Notes under the pieces: generated by a model
What the model was told of the DNA's origin: nothing
The model's database searches: none
Seen by the model: only the letters and a program-made list of their open reading frames with translations
In this document: positions 27,043-36,335 of the stretch, piece after piece
How positions within the stretch are numbered: the first letter of the stretch is position 1
Layout: each line of letters opens with the position of its first letter
Program-made: the position numbers and the translations under genes
Assembly: GCF_947495315.1 (NCBI RefSeq)
Contig: NZ_CANLYD010000010.1
Coordinates: forward strand, 165,766-229,765
Direction of reading: 5' to 3'
Origin: an uncultured Aquimarina sp.
GTDB lineage: Bacteria; Bacteroidota; Bacteroidia; Flavobacteriales; Flavobacteriaceae
DNA: 64,000 nt

Positions 27043-27453
27043 ATGGAAAACAGGGAATCTAATTTACTGGCAATACGTCCGCAAATTTTAAACGCAAGAG
27101 TTTCTGAAAACATGTCAGATGACGAGCAATTTCAGAACAAAACAATCAGGCCCATAATTAAGTTACAGGGCGAATTATTAATTGAAGTGTTCAGAAATTA
27201 TATCAAGAAAAGAAAAAACACTTTTTACGAATTAACTTTAGAAAAGCGTTTACTTTATATTGATAACGCAATTCAAAAGGATATGAAATTAAGGAATAGT
27301 CTAAAAGGAATGATTATAGGTCAGTTTACTGTAGATGAATACTTGATATACATAAAGAATTCTTCTGCTCTAAACAAAAGAATGATGAGCATTGTTAGAG
27401 AACGTCTGCATAGTAATGTTCAATTATTAGAACGGGCTATAACCTCCTATTAA
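27043..27453 (+). CDS. conserved flavobacterial hypothetical protein
   Basis: The 136-aa, highly charged, all-helical protein has no signal peptide or membrane segment. Close relatives are widespread in Flavobacteriia, and as I recall some carry the database label glyoxalase. I see no betaalphabetabetabeta glyoxalase motif here, so that label would be unjustified. The conserved core is FQNKTIRPIIKLQGELLIEVF and LKGMIIGQFTVDEYL. Function is unknown. It ends at a symmetrical terminator. Confidence 0.65.
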   Translation: MENRESNLLAIRPQILNARVSENMSDDEQFQNKTIRPIIKLQGELLIEVFRNYIKKRKNTFYELTLEKRLLYIDNAIQKDMKLRNSLKGMIIGQFTVDEYLIYIKNSSALNKRMMSIVRERLHSNVQLLERAITSY

Positions 27454-27477
27454 AACTTACTATTATGATCAAAAAAA

Positions 27478-27501
27478 ATGCGGATCAAAATTGATCCGCA
27501 T
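27478..27501. terminator. bidirectional terminator between convergent genes
   Basis: The perfect 11-bp stem ATGCGGATCAA (27478-27488) with TTGATCCGCAT (27491-27501) is flanked by A8 on the left and T5 on the right. It can end both the 136-aa gene and the minus-strand TPR gene. Confidence 0.9.
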
Positions 27502-27530
27502 TTTTAGTATTATTAAAGTCTAGTTTTGGA

Positions 27531-28805
27531 TTAATTTCCTCCTTCTAAAGCTTTAAGTTTATTTTTCATGTCTTCCGCTTTTGGATCATCTAACTGATAA
27601 AAAATCTGCATTAACGTACGAACTGCATCAACATTATCTGGCTTAGATTCTAAAGCACCTTCTAAATACGGAATTGCATCTCTATATAAATCTTGTTTTT
27701 GCTTTTTAAGAATATCAAACCTCTTATAATCAGCATTAGATGTCCCTAGGCTATTCATTTCTTCATTAAGAGCCGTCTCACCACTTAAAATAATTGCTGC
27801 TATATTTATTTGCGCAGAAGCATAATCAGGTTTTACCTCCAAAGCTTTCTTATAGTATTCTAATGCTTTTTCATTATCTCCAAGACGTGATGCACTTACT
27901 CCTAAATTATAAAGTAAATTAGGGTTTTCAGGATCATTAGCAACTATCTTCTCCATTAATTCTTGATACTTAGCAATGTTCCCCAATTTATAAAACATAT
28001 TAGCTTCTTCTTGCATTAAAGCAGGATCGTTTGGGTTCTCTTTCTTAGCCGCCTCCATTGCCTTAATCGCTTCTTCATCTTTACCTTGATTGATATAGAT
28101 AAGCGCTAAGTTTTTTGTGATCTCTGCTCTTTTCGATTCTGTTTTAGACGCTTCAGGCTTGATATGCGTACCTGCTTTAACAGAGAAATCTCTTAATTCT
28201 TTAGAATCAAAAGAATCCACTTCTCCTGTTTCCTTATTAGTAGCTGTATAACGATCTTCAATTCCTTGATATCCAAGATCAATTAGCTCATTATAATATT
28301 TCAAAGCAGCGTCATAATCTTTTCCATTTACAGCATTAGATGCAGCAAAGTACAAATAAGAAGTATCTGTTTTTTTTGTTTTGTATCCTAAATAAAGTTT
28401 ATCTGCAGCCTCTTTATTTTTTCCAGCTTTCTGATCTTCTACTGCTTGTTCAATTAAAGCTTGGCGCAGTGTCTGGATTCCTGTATCTGCTTGCACAGAA
28501 TATTTTTTACTCCCAGATGTTTCCTCTATTTCTAAAACTTTCGTATAGGCCATTGCAGCATCTTCTATTTTTTCTAATGATTTATCAGATGATGCAGACA
28601 TAACTTGTCCTTTTAGAAAATAATATTGTGCTTTCATCTTATCATCAGCCGTTTCTAACTGACCTTCTGCCGCTGCTAAAGCTTCACTAGCTACTTCTAA
28701 ATTACCTGACTTTACTGCCTTTTTAGCCACACTAAGGGCTTTTTTCTGTGAAAAACCAATAGCACTTATGGCTAAAAAAAATGCTAAAATAAATTTAGTT
28801 CTCAT
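27531..28805 (-). CDS. exported tetratricopeptide repeat protein
   Basis: I place the start at 28805, giving 424 aa, because MRTKFILAFFLAISAIGFSQ is a clean signal peptide; the in-frame extension further upstream would overlap gyrA. The mature protein has several TPR units (for example AALKYYNELIDLGYQG, ALIYINQGKDEEAIKAMEAA, LGDNEKALEYYKKALEVKPD, AIPYLEGALESKPDNVDAV). It is likely periplasmic and acts as a protein-interaction scaffold. It lies 28 bp after gyrA on the same strand, so co-transcription is probable. The target is unknown. Confidence 0.85.
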   Translation of the reverse strand: MRTKFILAFFLAISAIGFSQKKALSVAKKAVKSGNLEVASEALAAAEGQLETADDKMKAQYYFLKGQVMSASSDKSLEKIEDAAMAYTKVLEIEETSGSKKYSVQADTGIQTLRQALIEQAVEDQKAGKNKEAADKLYLGYKTKKTDTSYLYFAASNAVNGKDYDAALKYYNELIDLGYQGIEDRYTATNKETGEVDSFDSKELRDFSVKAGTHIKPEASKTESKRAEITKNLALIYINQGKDEEAIKAMEAAKKENPNDPALMQEEANMFYKLGNIAKYQELMEKIVANDPENPNLLYNLGVSASRLGDNEKALEYYKKALEVKPDYASAQINIAAIILSGETALNEEMNSLGTSNADYKRFDILKKQKQDLYRDAIPYLEGALESKPDNVDAVRTLMQIFYQLDDPKAEDMKNKLKALEGGN

Positions 28806-28833
28806 TACTTGTTTTTTTTTATGGGATTCTTTT

Positions 28834-31377
28834 TTATTCATTTGTTTCATCAATAGTCGTGCCATCAGTAGCATCGCCATCATTTTGCAAAGATATATTA
28901 TTTTCTTCAATATTCTCATCTACATCTTCTACTTCATCATCATCATGCATTACTTTAGCTACTGCCGCGATAGAATCTTTACCTTTTAAATTAATTAAAC
29001 GAACTCCTTGAGTAGCACGCCCCATTACTCTTAAGTCTTCTACTGACAATCTAATAGCAATACCTGATTTATTAATGATCATAAGATCATCCTCATCGGT
29101 AACGTTTTTGATAGCTACTAATTGTCCAGTTTTATCCGTAACTGATATGGTCTTCACTCCTTTTCCACCTCTGTTAGTAATCCTATAATCATCTAGTTTC
29201 GAGCGTTTTCCATAACCATTTTCTGAAACTACCAGAATATTACTTTCCATATCATTAACAGCAACCATTCCAATTACCTCATCTTTGTCATCAGCAAGTC
29301 GAATACCACGTACACCTGATGCTCCACGTCCCATTGGCCTGGTTTTCTCCTCTTCAAAACGAATTGCTTTACCCGACTTAACAGCAAGCATTACTTGGCT
29401 TTTCCCATCAGTAAGCTTCGCTTCTAACAATTCATCATTATCCTTAATTGTAATAGCATTTATACCATTAGTTCTAGGTCTGGAATATTGCTCTAGAGAA
29501 GTCTTTTTAACCTGACCTTTTTTAGTTGCCATTATGACATAATGCGAATTAATGTATTCTTCATCTTTCAGATCTTGTGTACAGATAAATGCTTTTACCT
29601 TATCATCACTCTCGATATTGATCAAGTTTTGTATCGCTCTTCCCTTTGATGTCTTACTTCCTTCTGGAATTTCATAAACTCGCATCCAGAAACATTTCCC
29701 TTTTTGGGTAAAAAACAACATATATTGGTGATTGGTACCGACAAAAAGATGTTCTAGGAAGTCTTCGTTACGTGTAGTACTTCCTTTCTGACCAACCCCT
29801 CCTCTATTCTGTTTCTTATATTCTGTAAGAGAAGTTCTTTTTATATAACCTGCGTGAGAAATAGTAATCACTACTTTCTCATTTGGTATCATATCTTCAA
29901 TACTTAAATCTCCACCTGCATATTCTATTTGAGAACGACGATCATCTCCATATTTATCTTTTACTTCAAGAAGTTCTTCCTTAATGATATCCATTCGACG
30001 TTCTTTTTTCTCAAGAATATCTTTAAGATCTTCAATAGTTTTCATTAACTCCTCATACTCAGCACGCAATTTATCCTGCTCCAGACCTGTCAACTGGCGT
30101 AGACGCATTTCGACAATTGCCTTCGCCTGTATTTCAGAGAGTTTAAATCGATCAATAAGTTTTTCTCTTGCTTCATCTGCGTTAGAAGACGCTCTAATCA
30201 ATTTGATAACTTCATCTATATTATCAGAAGCAATTATCAGACCTTCTAGTATATGCGCTCTTTCTTCTGCTTTTCTTAACTCATATCTTGTTCTTCGTAC
30301 AACAACTTCGTGTCTATGCTCCACAAAATGATGAATCATTTCTTTTACATTCAATAACTGTGGTCTTCCTTTAACAAGTGCAATATTATTAACACTAAAT
30401 GAAGACTGCAAAGCAGTATACTTATATAAAAGATTAAGTACTATATTAGGTATTGCATCTCTTTTTAAGATATAAACGATACGCATTCCTTTTCTATCAG
30501 ATTCATCTCTAATAGTAGAAATACCATCAATTTTCTTATCATTTACAAGATCGGCAGTTTTCTTTATCATATCTGCCTTGTTCACTTGATAAGGTATTTC
30601 AGACACAATAATACATTCTCTACCATTTACTTCTTCAAAACTAGCTTTAGCACGCATTACGATCCTACCCCTACCAGTTTTAAAAGCTTCTCTCACGCCA
30701 TCATAACCATATATAATACCTCCAGTAGGAAAATCTGGTGCTTTAATGTGTTGAATAAGCTCATCTATTTCGATATCATTATTCTCAATATAAGCAATAG
30801 TTCCATCTACAACTTCGCTTAAATTATGAGGAGGCATATTCGTAGCCATACCAACAGCAATACCTGAAGCACCGTTAATCAGTAATCCTGGCACCCTACT
30901 TGGTAAAACCGTAGGTTCCTTTAATGTATCATCAAAATTAAATGTGTGATCAACTGTATCCTTGTCAATATCTGCGAGCATATCTTCTGATATTTTTCGC
31001 ATTCTTGCTTCTGTATAACGCATTGCCGCCGGACTATCTCCATCTACGGATCCAAAGTTACCTTGACCATCTACCAACATATATCGCAAACTCCATTCTT
31101 GAGCCATACGAACCATTGTATCGTAAACCGATGTATCACCATGAGGGTGATATTTACCAAGAACCTCACCAACTATTCTTGCTGATTTCTTATGAGCACT
31201 ACCGGCTTTAACACCTAACTCATACATACCATATAAAACTCTTCTGTGTACTGGTTTAAGACCATCTCTAACATCCGGAAGTGCTCGTGATACAATCACT
31301 GACATCGAATAATCGATGTATGCAGACTTCATCTCATCCTCTATATTGATAGGTATTAGCTTTTCTCCTTCTGCCAT
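28834..31377 (-). CDS. gyrA: DNA gyrase subunit A
   Basis: The 847-aa subunit cuts and rejoins DNA during supercoiling. The catalytic Tyr121 sits in AAMRYTEARM, the quinolone-pocket segment is HPHGDTSVYD (Thr82 where E. coli has Ser83), and the C-terminal beta-pinwheel contains a GyrA box (QNRGGVG) that distinguishes it from ParC. The tail is acidic (DDDEVEDVDENIEENN), as in many GyrA proteins. The start MAEGEKLIPINIEDEMKSAY matches the family. A TATATTTG -7 box lies at 31515-31522. Confidence 0.96.
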   Translation of the reverse strand: MAEGEKLIPINIEDEMKSAYIDYSMSVIVSRALPDVRDGLKPVHRRVLYGMYELGVKAGSAHKKSARIVGEVLGKYHPHGDTSVYDTMVRMAQEWSLRYMLVDGQGNFGSVDGDSPAAMRYTEARMRKISEDMLADIDKDTVDHTFNFDDTLKEPTVLPSRVPGLLINGASGIAVGMATNMPPHNLSEVVDGTIAYIENNDIEIDELIQHIKAPDFPTGGIIYGYDGVREAFKTGRGRIVMRAKASFEEVNGRECIIVSEIPYQVNKADMIKKTADLVNDKKIDGISTIRDESDRKGMRIVYILKRDAIPNIVLNLLYKYTALQSSFSVNNIALVKGRPQLLNVKEMIHHFVEHRHEVVVRRTRYELRKAEERAHILEGLIIASDNIDEVIKLIRASSNADEAREKLIDRFKLSEIQAKAIVEMRLRQLTGLEQDKLRAEYEELMKTIEDLKDILEKKERRMDIIKEELLEVKDKYGDDRRSQIEYAGGDLSIEDMIPNEKVVITISHAGYIKRTSLTEYKKQNRGGVGQKGSTTRNEDFLEHLFVGTNHQYMLFFTQKGKCFWMRVYEIPEGSKTSKGRAIQNLINIESDDKVKAFICTQDLKDEEYINSHYVIMATKKGQVKKTSLEQYSRPRTNGINAITIKDNDELLEAKLTDGKSQVMLAVKSGKAIRFEEEKTRPMGRGASGVRGIRLADDKDEVIGMVAVNDMESNILVVSENGYGKRSKLDDYRITNRGGKGVKTISVTDKTGQLVAIKNVTDEDDLMIINKSGIAIRLSVEDLRVMGRATQGVRLINLKGKDSIAAVAKVMHDDDEVEDVDENIEENNISLQNDGDATDGTTIDETNE

Positions 31378-31757
31378 AAAAATTATTTTATTCTAAAATT
31401 GATTTTATTTAACGGGCTAATTTAAGTAAATTAAGACGGTTTTAACTGTCTATACCCTTCATAATATACGTAATTTATTAACAACTTTAACGACCTATAT
31501 AGTTAATAAGTCTACAAATATAGATTTTGATTATTAATGCTTTTTTTGTCTATTTACTCAGAAAACTTAATAATCCTTTAAATTTGTTTTTTGAATTATT
31601 CAAAAAACATTATTTAGATATAAAGAAATATGACACAAAAGGTATTTATGTCAGCTTATCTGTTAATGATGGTTAAAAGGAATAGTTTTTGCCAATGTAA
31701 TTTTAAAAATTACTATATTTAGTAGTAAAAACACAGAAAAAGAAAGAAACTAATTAT
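31378..31757. promoter_or_regulatory. divergent gyrA/clpC regulatory region with long palindrome
   Basis: No gene is seen in these 380 bp. A gyrA -7 box reads TATATTTG on the minus strand (31515-31522). A possible clpC -7 box, TAAATTTG, is at 31579-31586. Directly after it comes a near-perfect dyad: GTTTTTTGAAT (31586-31596), one central T, ATTCAAAAAAC (31598-31608). If the -7 box is real, the dyad covers the clpC transcription start and would suit a repressor. Confidence 0.5.
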
Positions 31758-34313
31758 ATGGATGACAATTTTTCGCCAAGAGTCAAAGATGTGATTGCAT
31801 ACAGTAAAGAGGAAGCGCTAAGATTAGGGCACGATTTTATTGGCACAGAACATCTGATGTTAGGACTATTACGTGATGGAAGTGGGAAAGCAATTAGTAT
31901 ATTGGATGCGTTAGATATAGATTTAACAAATTTAAGAAGAAAAGTTGAAATTCTAAGCCCCGCAAACCCCAACGTAGCAGTAGCTACAAATGAAAAAAAG
32001 AATTTACATTTAACTAGACAAGCGGAAAGAGCACTAAAAACTACTTTTTTGGAAGCAAAGTTATTTCAGAGCTCTTCAATCAACACCGCTCATCTATTAT
32101 TATGTATACTAAGAAATGAAAACGACCCCACTACCAAACTTTTAAATAAGCTAAAAGTGGATTATGATAATGTTAAAGATCAATTTAAATTTATGATTGC
32201 TAACGAAGAAGAATATATAGAAAACCCTAAGGCAGAATCATTTTCTGAGGATGATGATATGACCGGGGATGCATCAAAAGAGAATCCTTTTAACTCTCCA
32301 GCTGGTGGAACTAAAGCAAGTAAAAAATCTAAAACTCCTGTATTAGATAATTTTGGCAGAGATCTAACTGCTATGGCAGAAGAAGGAAAACTAGATCCAG
32401 TAGTAGGACGAACAAAGGAAATAGAACGTGTTTCCCAAATTCTTAGTAGAAGAAAGAAAAACAATCCACTATTAATTGGTGAACCAGGTGTTGGAAAGTC
32501 TGCTATTGCTGAAGGTTTAGCGCTGAGGATTATTAAACGAAAAGTATCTCGAATACTGTTTGACAAACGCGTGGTAACGCTAGATTTAGCTAGCCTAGTG
32601 GCTGGTACAAAATATAGAGGTCAGTTCGAAGAACGAATGAAAGCAGTAATGAATGAATTAGAAAAAAATGATGATATCATTCTTTTTATAGATGAAATTC
32701 ATACAATTGTAGGCGCTGGTGGCGCTACAGGAAGTCTAGACGCTTCTAATATGTTTAAGCCCGCATTAGCTAGAGGAGAAATACAATGTATTGGAGCCAC
32801 TACTTTAGATGAATATAGACAGTATATTGAAAAAGATGGTGCTTTAGAAAGACGTTTCCAAAAAGTTATAGTAGAGCCTACAAATATTGAAGAAACTATA
32901 GAGATTCTTGAAAATATAAAGGAAAAATATGAAGAACATCATAATGTAAGCTATACTGACGCAGCGATTCAAGCATGTGTTAAGCTTACGAATAGATACA
33001 TGACAGACCGCTTTTTACCGGATAAAGCTATAGATGCTTTAGACGAAGCAGGATCAAGAGTGCATATCACAAACATCGATGTTCCTAAAAAGATTCTTGA
33101 CTTAGAGAAAAAGCTCGAAGAAGTTAGAGAACTTAAGAATAGTGTTGTAAAAAAACAGAAGTACGAAGAAGCTGCTAAGCTTAGAGATGATGAAAAAAAT
33201 CTTGAAAAAGAATTAGCTCAAGCACAAGAACAATGGGAGAAAGATTCTAAACTTCATAAAGAAATTGTTGATGAGGAAAGCGTAGCTGATGTAGTATCGA
33301 TGATGACCGGTATACCCGTTAATCGTATCGCTCAAACCGAAAGCAACAAACTTGCTGAATTACCTAATCTCATAAAAGGAAAGGTTATTGGTCAAGATGA
33401 TGCGGTTTCTAAAGTTGTTAAAGCAATTCAACGTAATCGTGCAGGTCTAAAAGACCCTAACAAACCGATTGGATCCTTTATATTTCTAGGACAGACCGGT
33501 GTTGGTAAAACTCAACTCGCCAAGGTGCTTGCAAGAGAACTTTTTGATAGCGAAGACACACTTATTCGTATAGATATGAGTGAGTATATGGAAAAATTCG
33601 CTGTTTCCAGACTTATTGGAGCACCTCCGGGATATGTGGGTTACGAAGAAGGTGGCCAGCTTACCGAAAAAGTAAGAAGAAAACCATATGCAGTAATTTT
33701 ATTGGATGAAATCGAAAAAGCGCACCCTGATGTATTTAACATGATGCTACAAGTATTAGATGATGGATACCTAACGGACAGCCTTGGTCGAAAAATTGAT
33801 TTCAGAAATGCAATCATTATTATGACATCTAACATTGGAGCACGTAAACTGAAAGATTTTGGACAAGGTGTTGGTTTCGGAACTAGTGCAAAAAAGACCC
33901 AATCCGACACTTATGCAAAAGGCGTTATTGAGAACGCGTTAAAAAAAGCATTCGCTCCAGAGTTTTTAAATCGAGTTGATGATGTAATTGTATTTAACGC
34001 ACTAGAGCGTGAAGATATCCATAAAATCATTGATATCGAATTAGAAAAACTATACGGAAGAATTAATGATCTTGGATATGATTTAGCCCTAAGTGAAAAA
34101 GCTAAGGACTATATTACTGAAAAAGGATTTGATAAACAGTATGGAGCAAGACCACTTAAAAGAGCAATCCAAAAGTATATTGAGGATGCTCTGGCGGAAG
34201 AAATTATTAGCGCTCAATTACAAGAAGGTGATAGTATTTTCATGGATCTGGATGATGATTCTAGTGAATTAACAATTAAAATCAAGAAAGCCGAAAAACC
34301 AACAGAGTCTTAA
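31758..34313 (+). CDS. clpC: Clp protease ATPase subunit ClpC
   Basis: The 851-aa AAA+ unfoldase delivers proteins to ClpP. It has two Clp-N repeats (about 1-145), AAA module 1 with GEPGVGKSA and ILFIDEIHTIVGAGG, a UVR-containing middle domain (KYEEAAKLRDDEKNLE), AAA module 2 with LGQTGVGKTQ and ILLDEIEKAHPD, and a D2-small domain (YGARPLKRAI). The short middle domain with UVR identifies ClpC rather than ClpB. It is distinct from the T6SS ClpV in this window, which lacks UVR and has T6SS neighbours. A dyad sits near its predicted transcription start. Confidence 0.94.
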   Translation: MDDNFSPRVKDVIAYSKEEALRLGHDFIGTEHLMLGLLRDGSGKAISILDALDIDLTNLRRKVEILSPANPNVAVATNEKKNLHLTRQAERALKTTFLEAKLFQSSSINTAHLLLCILRNENDPTTKLLNKLKVDYDNVKDQFKFMIANEEEYIENPKAESFSEDDDMTGDASKENPFNSPAGGTKASKKSKTPVLDNFGRDLTAMAEEGKLDPVVGRTKEIERVSQILSRRKKNNPLLIGEPGVGKSAIAEGLALRIIKRKVSRILFDKRVVTLDLASLVAGTKYRGQFEERMKAVMNELEKNDDIILFIDEIHTIVGAGGATGSLDASNMFKPALARGEIQCIGATTLDEYRQYIEKDGALERRFQKVIVEPTNIEETIEILENIKEKYEEHHNVSYTDAAIQACVKLTNRYMTDRFLPDKAIDALDEAGSRVHITNIDVPKKILDLEKKLEEVRELKNSVVKKQKYEEAAKLRDDEKNLEKELAQAQEQWEKDSKLHKEIVDEESVADVVSMMTGIPVNRIAQTESNKLAELPNLIKGKVIGQDDAVSKVVKAIQRNRAGLKDPNKPIGSFIFLGQTGVGKTQLAKVLARELFDSEDTLIRIDMSEYMEKFAVSRLIGAPPGYVGYEEGGQLTEKVRRKPYAVILLDEIEKAHPDVFNMMLQVLDDGYLTDSLGRKIDFRNAIIIMTSNIGARKLKDFGQGVGFGTSAKKTQSDTYAKGVIENALKKAFAPEFLNRVDDVIVFNALEREDIHKIIDIELEKLYGRINDLGYDLALSEKAKDYITEKGFDKQYGARPLKRAIQKYIEDALAEEIISAQLQEGDSIFMDLDDDSSELTIKIKKAEKPTES

Positions 34314-34336
34314 CATACCAAAATAAATTAGACAGA

Positions 34337-34371
34337 AAAGCTCCTTTTTTTTTTTGAAAAGGGAGCTTTTT
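34337..34371 (+). terminator. rho-independent terminator after clpC
   Basis: AAAAGCTCC and GGAGCTTTT pair around a T-rich loop and are followed by T residues, about 25 bp after the clpC stop. Confidence 0.85.
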
Positions 34372-34890
34372 TTTACCCTATAAACTTAGATAAATCTTTA
34401 GTTTCCTACCGAAAACCTTAATATAAGAATCAAACCTTTCCTGAATTTTGCTCTGAAAAAGATATATCATTAACAAAATAAGCAATCTGAAAACTTAAAA
34501 GCACATACTAACAAAGTAACAAACAGAACTTCAAGATTACTTCTATAGGATAAATTTTTCAGCCTTTCGGAGAGAGAAAAGGATTATAAAAAAAAATAAT
34601 GTCTACAATAATAAAAACCATTTTCAAAACAAAACCTTTGCACTTATCTCACATCAGATTAACTCCTATTCTATTAACCGAAACCATACAAATAGATTGA
34701 AACTACCAGAAATACAACTTGCGGTAGTCTCCAACCATCTTCATCAAAAAAGCAAACAAGAGTAGAAAAAAGAATTACTTAAAAACACCCACACAAAAAC
34801 TTTTAAATATTAAAAAGTATTATTAACAATGAATAAGGGAAAAATCCCAAATAAAACTAAAGACTTCCATTTTTTATATTGCTAAATACA

Positions 34891-34898
34891 TATATTTG
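34891..34898 (+). promoter_or_regulatory. -7 box for first STAS-like gene
   Basis: TATATTTG matches TAnnTTTG exactly; the ATG is 22 bp downstream, giving a leader of about 15 nt. Confidence 0.5.
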
Positions 34899-34920
34899 CA
34901 CAACTTAAAGAACACCCCAA

Positions 34921-35298
34921 ATGATTACATCTTATAAGTTAGATTTTGGTCTGATAGAAATCTATGATGACTATATAAAAGTTACAATGGATGAAGGTGT
35001 TACTGTTTCTCCTGAACACAATGATGTTTTGCTAGAAATGGTTCACAAACACTATAGTAATAAAGCTTTTTTATACGTAACTCATCGCATTAACTCATAT
35101 GCCGTTAACCCCACTATCTACTTAGATACGGCAAAAATTCACAACTTAGTTGGATTCGCAGTGGTATCAAATGACCCTAGACAAAAAATTCAAACTAAAT
35201 TAGAAAAAGCATTTTTTAGTAAAGAATTCAGACAATTTGACACCATGGAATCTGCTCTACAATGGAAAGATGAAATCCTAAAACATGCTATGGATTAA
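34921..35298 (+). CDS. STAS/SpoIIAA-like small protein, paralogue 1 of 3
   Basis: The 125-aa cytosolic protein resembles the STAS/SEC14-like family of Flavobacteriia: short strands with IEIYDDYIKVTMDEGVTVSP, then FLYVTHRINSYAVNP and LVGFAVVSNDPRQK, and a C-terminal amphipathic helix (MESALQWKDEILKH). Binding partner and ligand are unknown. It is the first of three tandem, separately spaced paralogues, each with its own upstream AT-rich region. It is closest to paralogue 3, with which it shares GFAVVSNDP and KEFRxFDxMxSALxWKDEI. Confidence 0.7.
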   Translation: MITSYKLDFGLIEIYDDYIKVTMDEGVTVSPEHNDVLLEMVHKHYSNKAFLYVTHRINSYAVNPTIYLDTAKIHNLVGFAVVSNDPRQKIQTKLEKAFFSKEFRQFDTMESALQWKDEILKHAMD

Positions 35299-35399
35299 CC
35301 TCCTAATATTTCCCCTAAAACCTTACTTTTACCTGTTCATGATTTTCATAAGTAATAGTTTTATTGTAACTTATTAAAAAATTAACCATACTTGAATAA

Positions 35400-35407
35400 T
35401 AGTTTTG
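35400..35407 (+). promoter_or_regulatory. -7 box for second STAS-like gene
   Basis: TAGTTTTG fits TAnnTTTG, 9 bp before the ATG, so the transcript would be nearly leaderless. Confidence 0.45.
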
Positions 35408-35416
35408 TAATTACAA

Positions 35417-35797
35417 ATGACAGAATACTATGATTTAGGTTTTGCAAAGGTAGAAATCCAAAGAGATTTTTTAAAAAATACTATCGCTGAAGGCTTTTTA
35501 GTTAAGCCGGAACACAACAAATTGTTACTTGAGTTTGTTAGGAAATATTTTAACAATAAACCTTTTGTATATATATCCAACAGAGTCAATTCTTATTCAG
35601 TTGACCCAACAGTATACCATGAAACCACAAAAATTGATAATCTTATCGGTATAGCGGTTGTTTCAAAAAATCATAGACAACGAAAACTGACAGAATTAGA
35701 AAGTAAATTTTTTCAAAAAAGAATAAAATATTTCATAGATATAAACAAAGCATTAGAATGGAAAAATGAGCTATTAGAAAAAAATATCGGTTTTTAA
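35417..35797 (+). CDS. STAS/SpoIIAA-like small protein, paralogue 2 of 3
   Basis: The 126-aa protein shares the VEIQRDF...VKPEHNKLLLE, FVYISNRVNSYSVDPTVY and LIGIAVVSKNHRQR blocks with its neighbours but is the most diverged copy. The C-terminal helix is more basic (KKRIKYFIDINKALEWKNELLEK). Function unknown; the different surface suggests a different partner. Confidence 0.7.
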   Translation: MTEYYDLGFAKVEIQRDFLKNTIAEGFLVKPEHNKLLLEFVRKYFNNKPFVYISNRVNSYSVDPTVYHETTKIDNLIGIAVVSKNHRQRKLTELESKFFQKRIKYFIDINKALEWKNELLEKNIGF

Positions 35798-35878
35798 CAT
35801 AAAATTTTTATTTCTATATCCTAAAAACTATATTACGCTCCTAATCTTTTTTTTAATTTACTATCTAAAAATCCCCCA

Positions 35879-36295
35879 ATGATTAGATCTTATAATTTAG
35901 ACTTTTGCAAATTAGAAATACATTGTGATCATATGATTGCAACTATGTATGAAGGTATTGTTGTTTCCATAAAGAACAACTCTATTCTAATTAAAATTGC
36001 AGAAGAACATTTTAAAAACACTCCTTTTGTATATATTACACATCGAATTCATTCGTATTCTGTTGACCCAATTGTATACATAAAGACAGCAAAAATACCT
36101 AATCTCGTTGGATTCGCTGTGGTATCTAATGATCCTATACAAAAAACATTAACTAAATACGAAAAAACTTTCTTTGAAAAGGAGTTTAGAAGATTTGATG
36201 ACATGAAATCTGCATTAACTTGGAAAGATGAAATAATAAAAAAATATTCTCACAAAGATATTACTTCACATAAACAAAAAAAGAGAATCAATTGA
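35879..36295 (+). CDS. STAS/SpoIIAA-like small protein, paralogue 3 of 3
   Basis: The 138-aa copy keeps the family blocks (LEIHCDHMIATMYEGIVVS, FVYITHRIHSYSVDPIVY, LVGFAVVSNDPIQK) and adds a lysine/histidine-rich tail (KYSHKDITSHKQKKRIN). The last codons are part of a terminator palindrome, so the tail may be a by-product of run-on into the hairpin. Compared with copy 1, the central acidic TMDEG motif has become TMYEG. Confidence 0.7.
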   Translation: MIRSYNLDFCKLEIHCDHMIATMYEGIVVSIKNNSILIKIAEEHFKNTPFVYITHRIHSYSVDPIVYIKTAKIPNLVGFAVVSNDPIQKTLTKYEKTFFEKEFRRFDDMKSALTWKDEIIKKYSHKDITSHKQKKRIN

Positions 36296-36302
36296 TTCTC
36301 TT
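36281..36302. terminator. bidirectional terminator between STAS-like gene 3 and rny
   Basis: A fully symmetric element, AAGAGAATCAA (36281-36291) with TTGATTCTCTT (36292-36302), is flanked by A and T runs. It overlaps the stop of the upstream gene and serves two convergent genes. Confidence 0.8.
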
Positions 36303-36335
36303 TTTTTGTTTATAAAACAGTTATGTTTCTATATT

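Larger units (their letters stand above)
34314..34920. other. 607-bp intergenic region
   Basis: Besides the clpC terminator at its left end and a -7 box TATATTTG at 34891-34898 for the next gene, I see no open frame with codon-like pattern, no tRNA cloverleaf and no clear long dyad. The middle is strongly A-rich and may be plain spacer or hold an unrecognised small RNA. Confidence 0.4.

Noticed and set aside
28806..28919. N-terminal extension of the TPR protein upstream of 28805
   Set aside because: The extension overlaps gyrA and puts a methionine/lysine-rich stretch in front of a clean signal peptide.
31758..34313. Second ClpV of a T6SS
   Set aside because: The UVR-type middle domain and absence of T6SS neighbours identify ClpC.
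34372..34890. tRNA or large structured RNA in the 600-bp gap after clpC
   Set aside because: No cloverleaf arms, no long complementary stretches and a strongly A-rich composition; nothing I can support.
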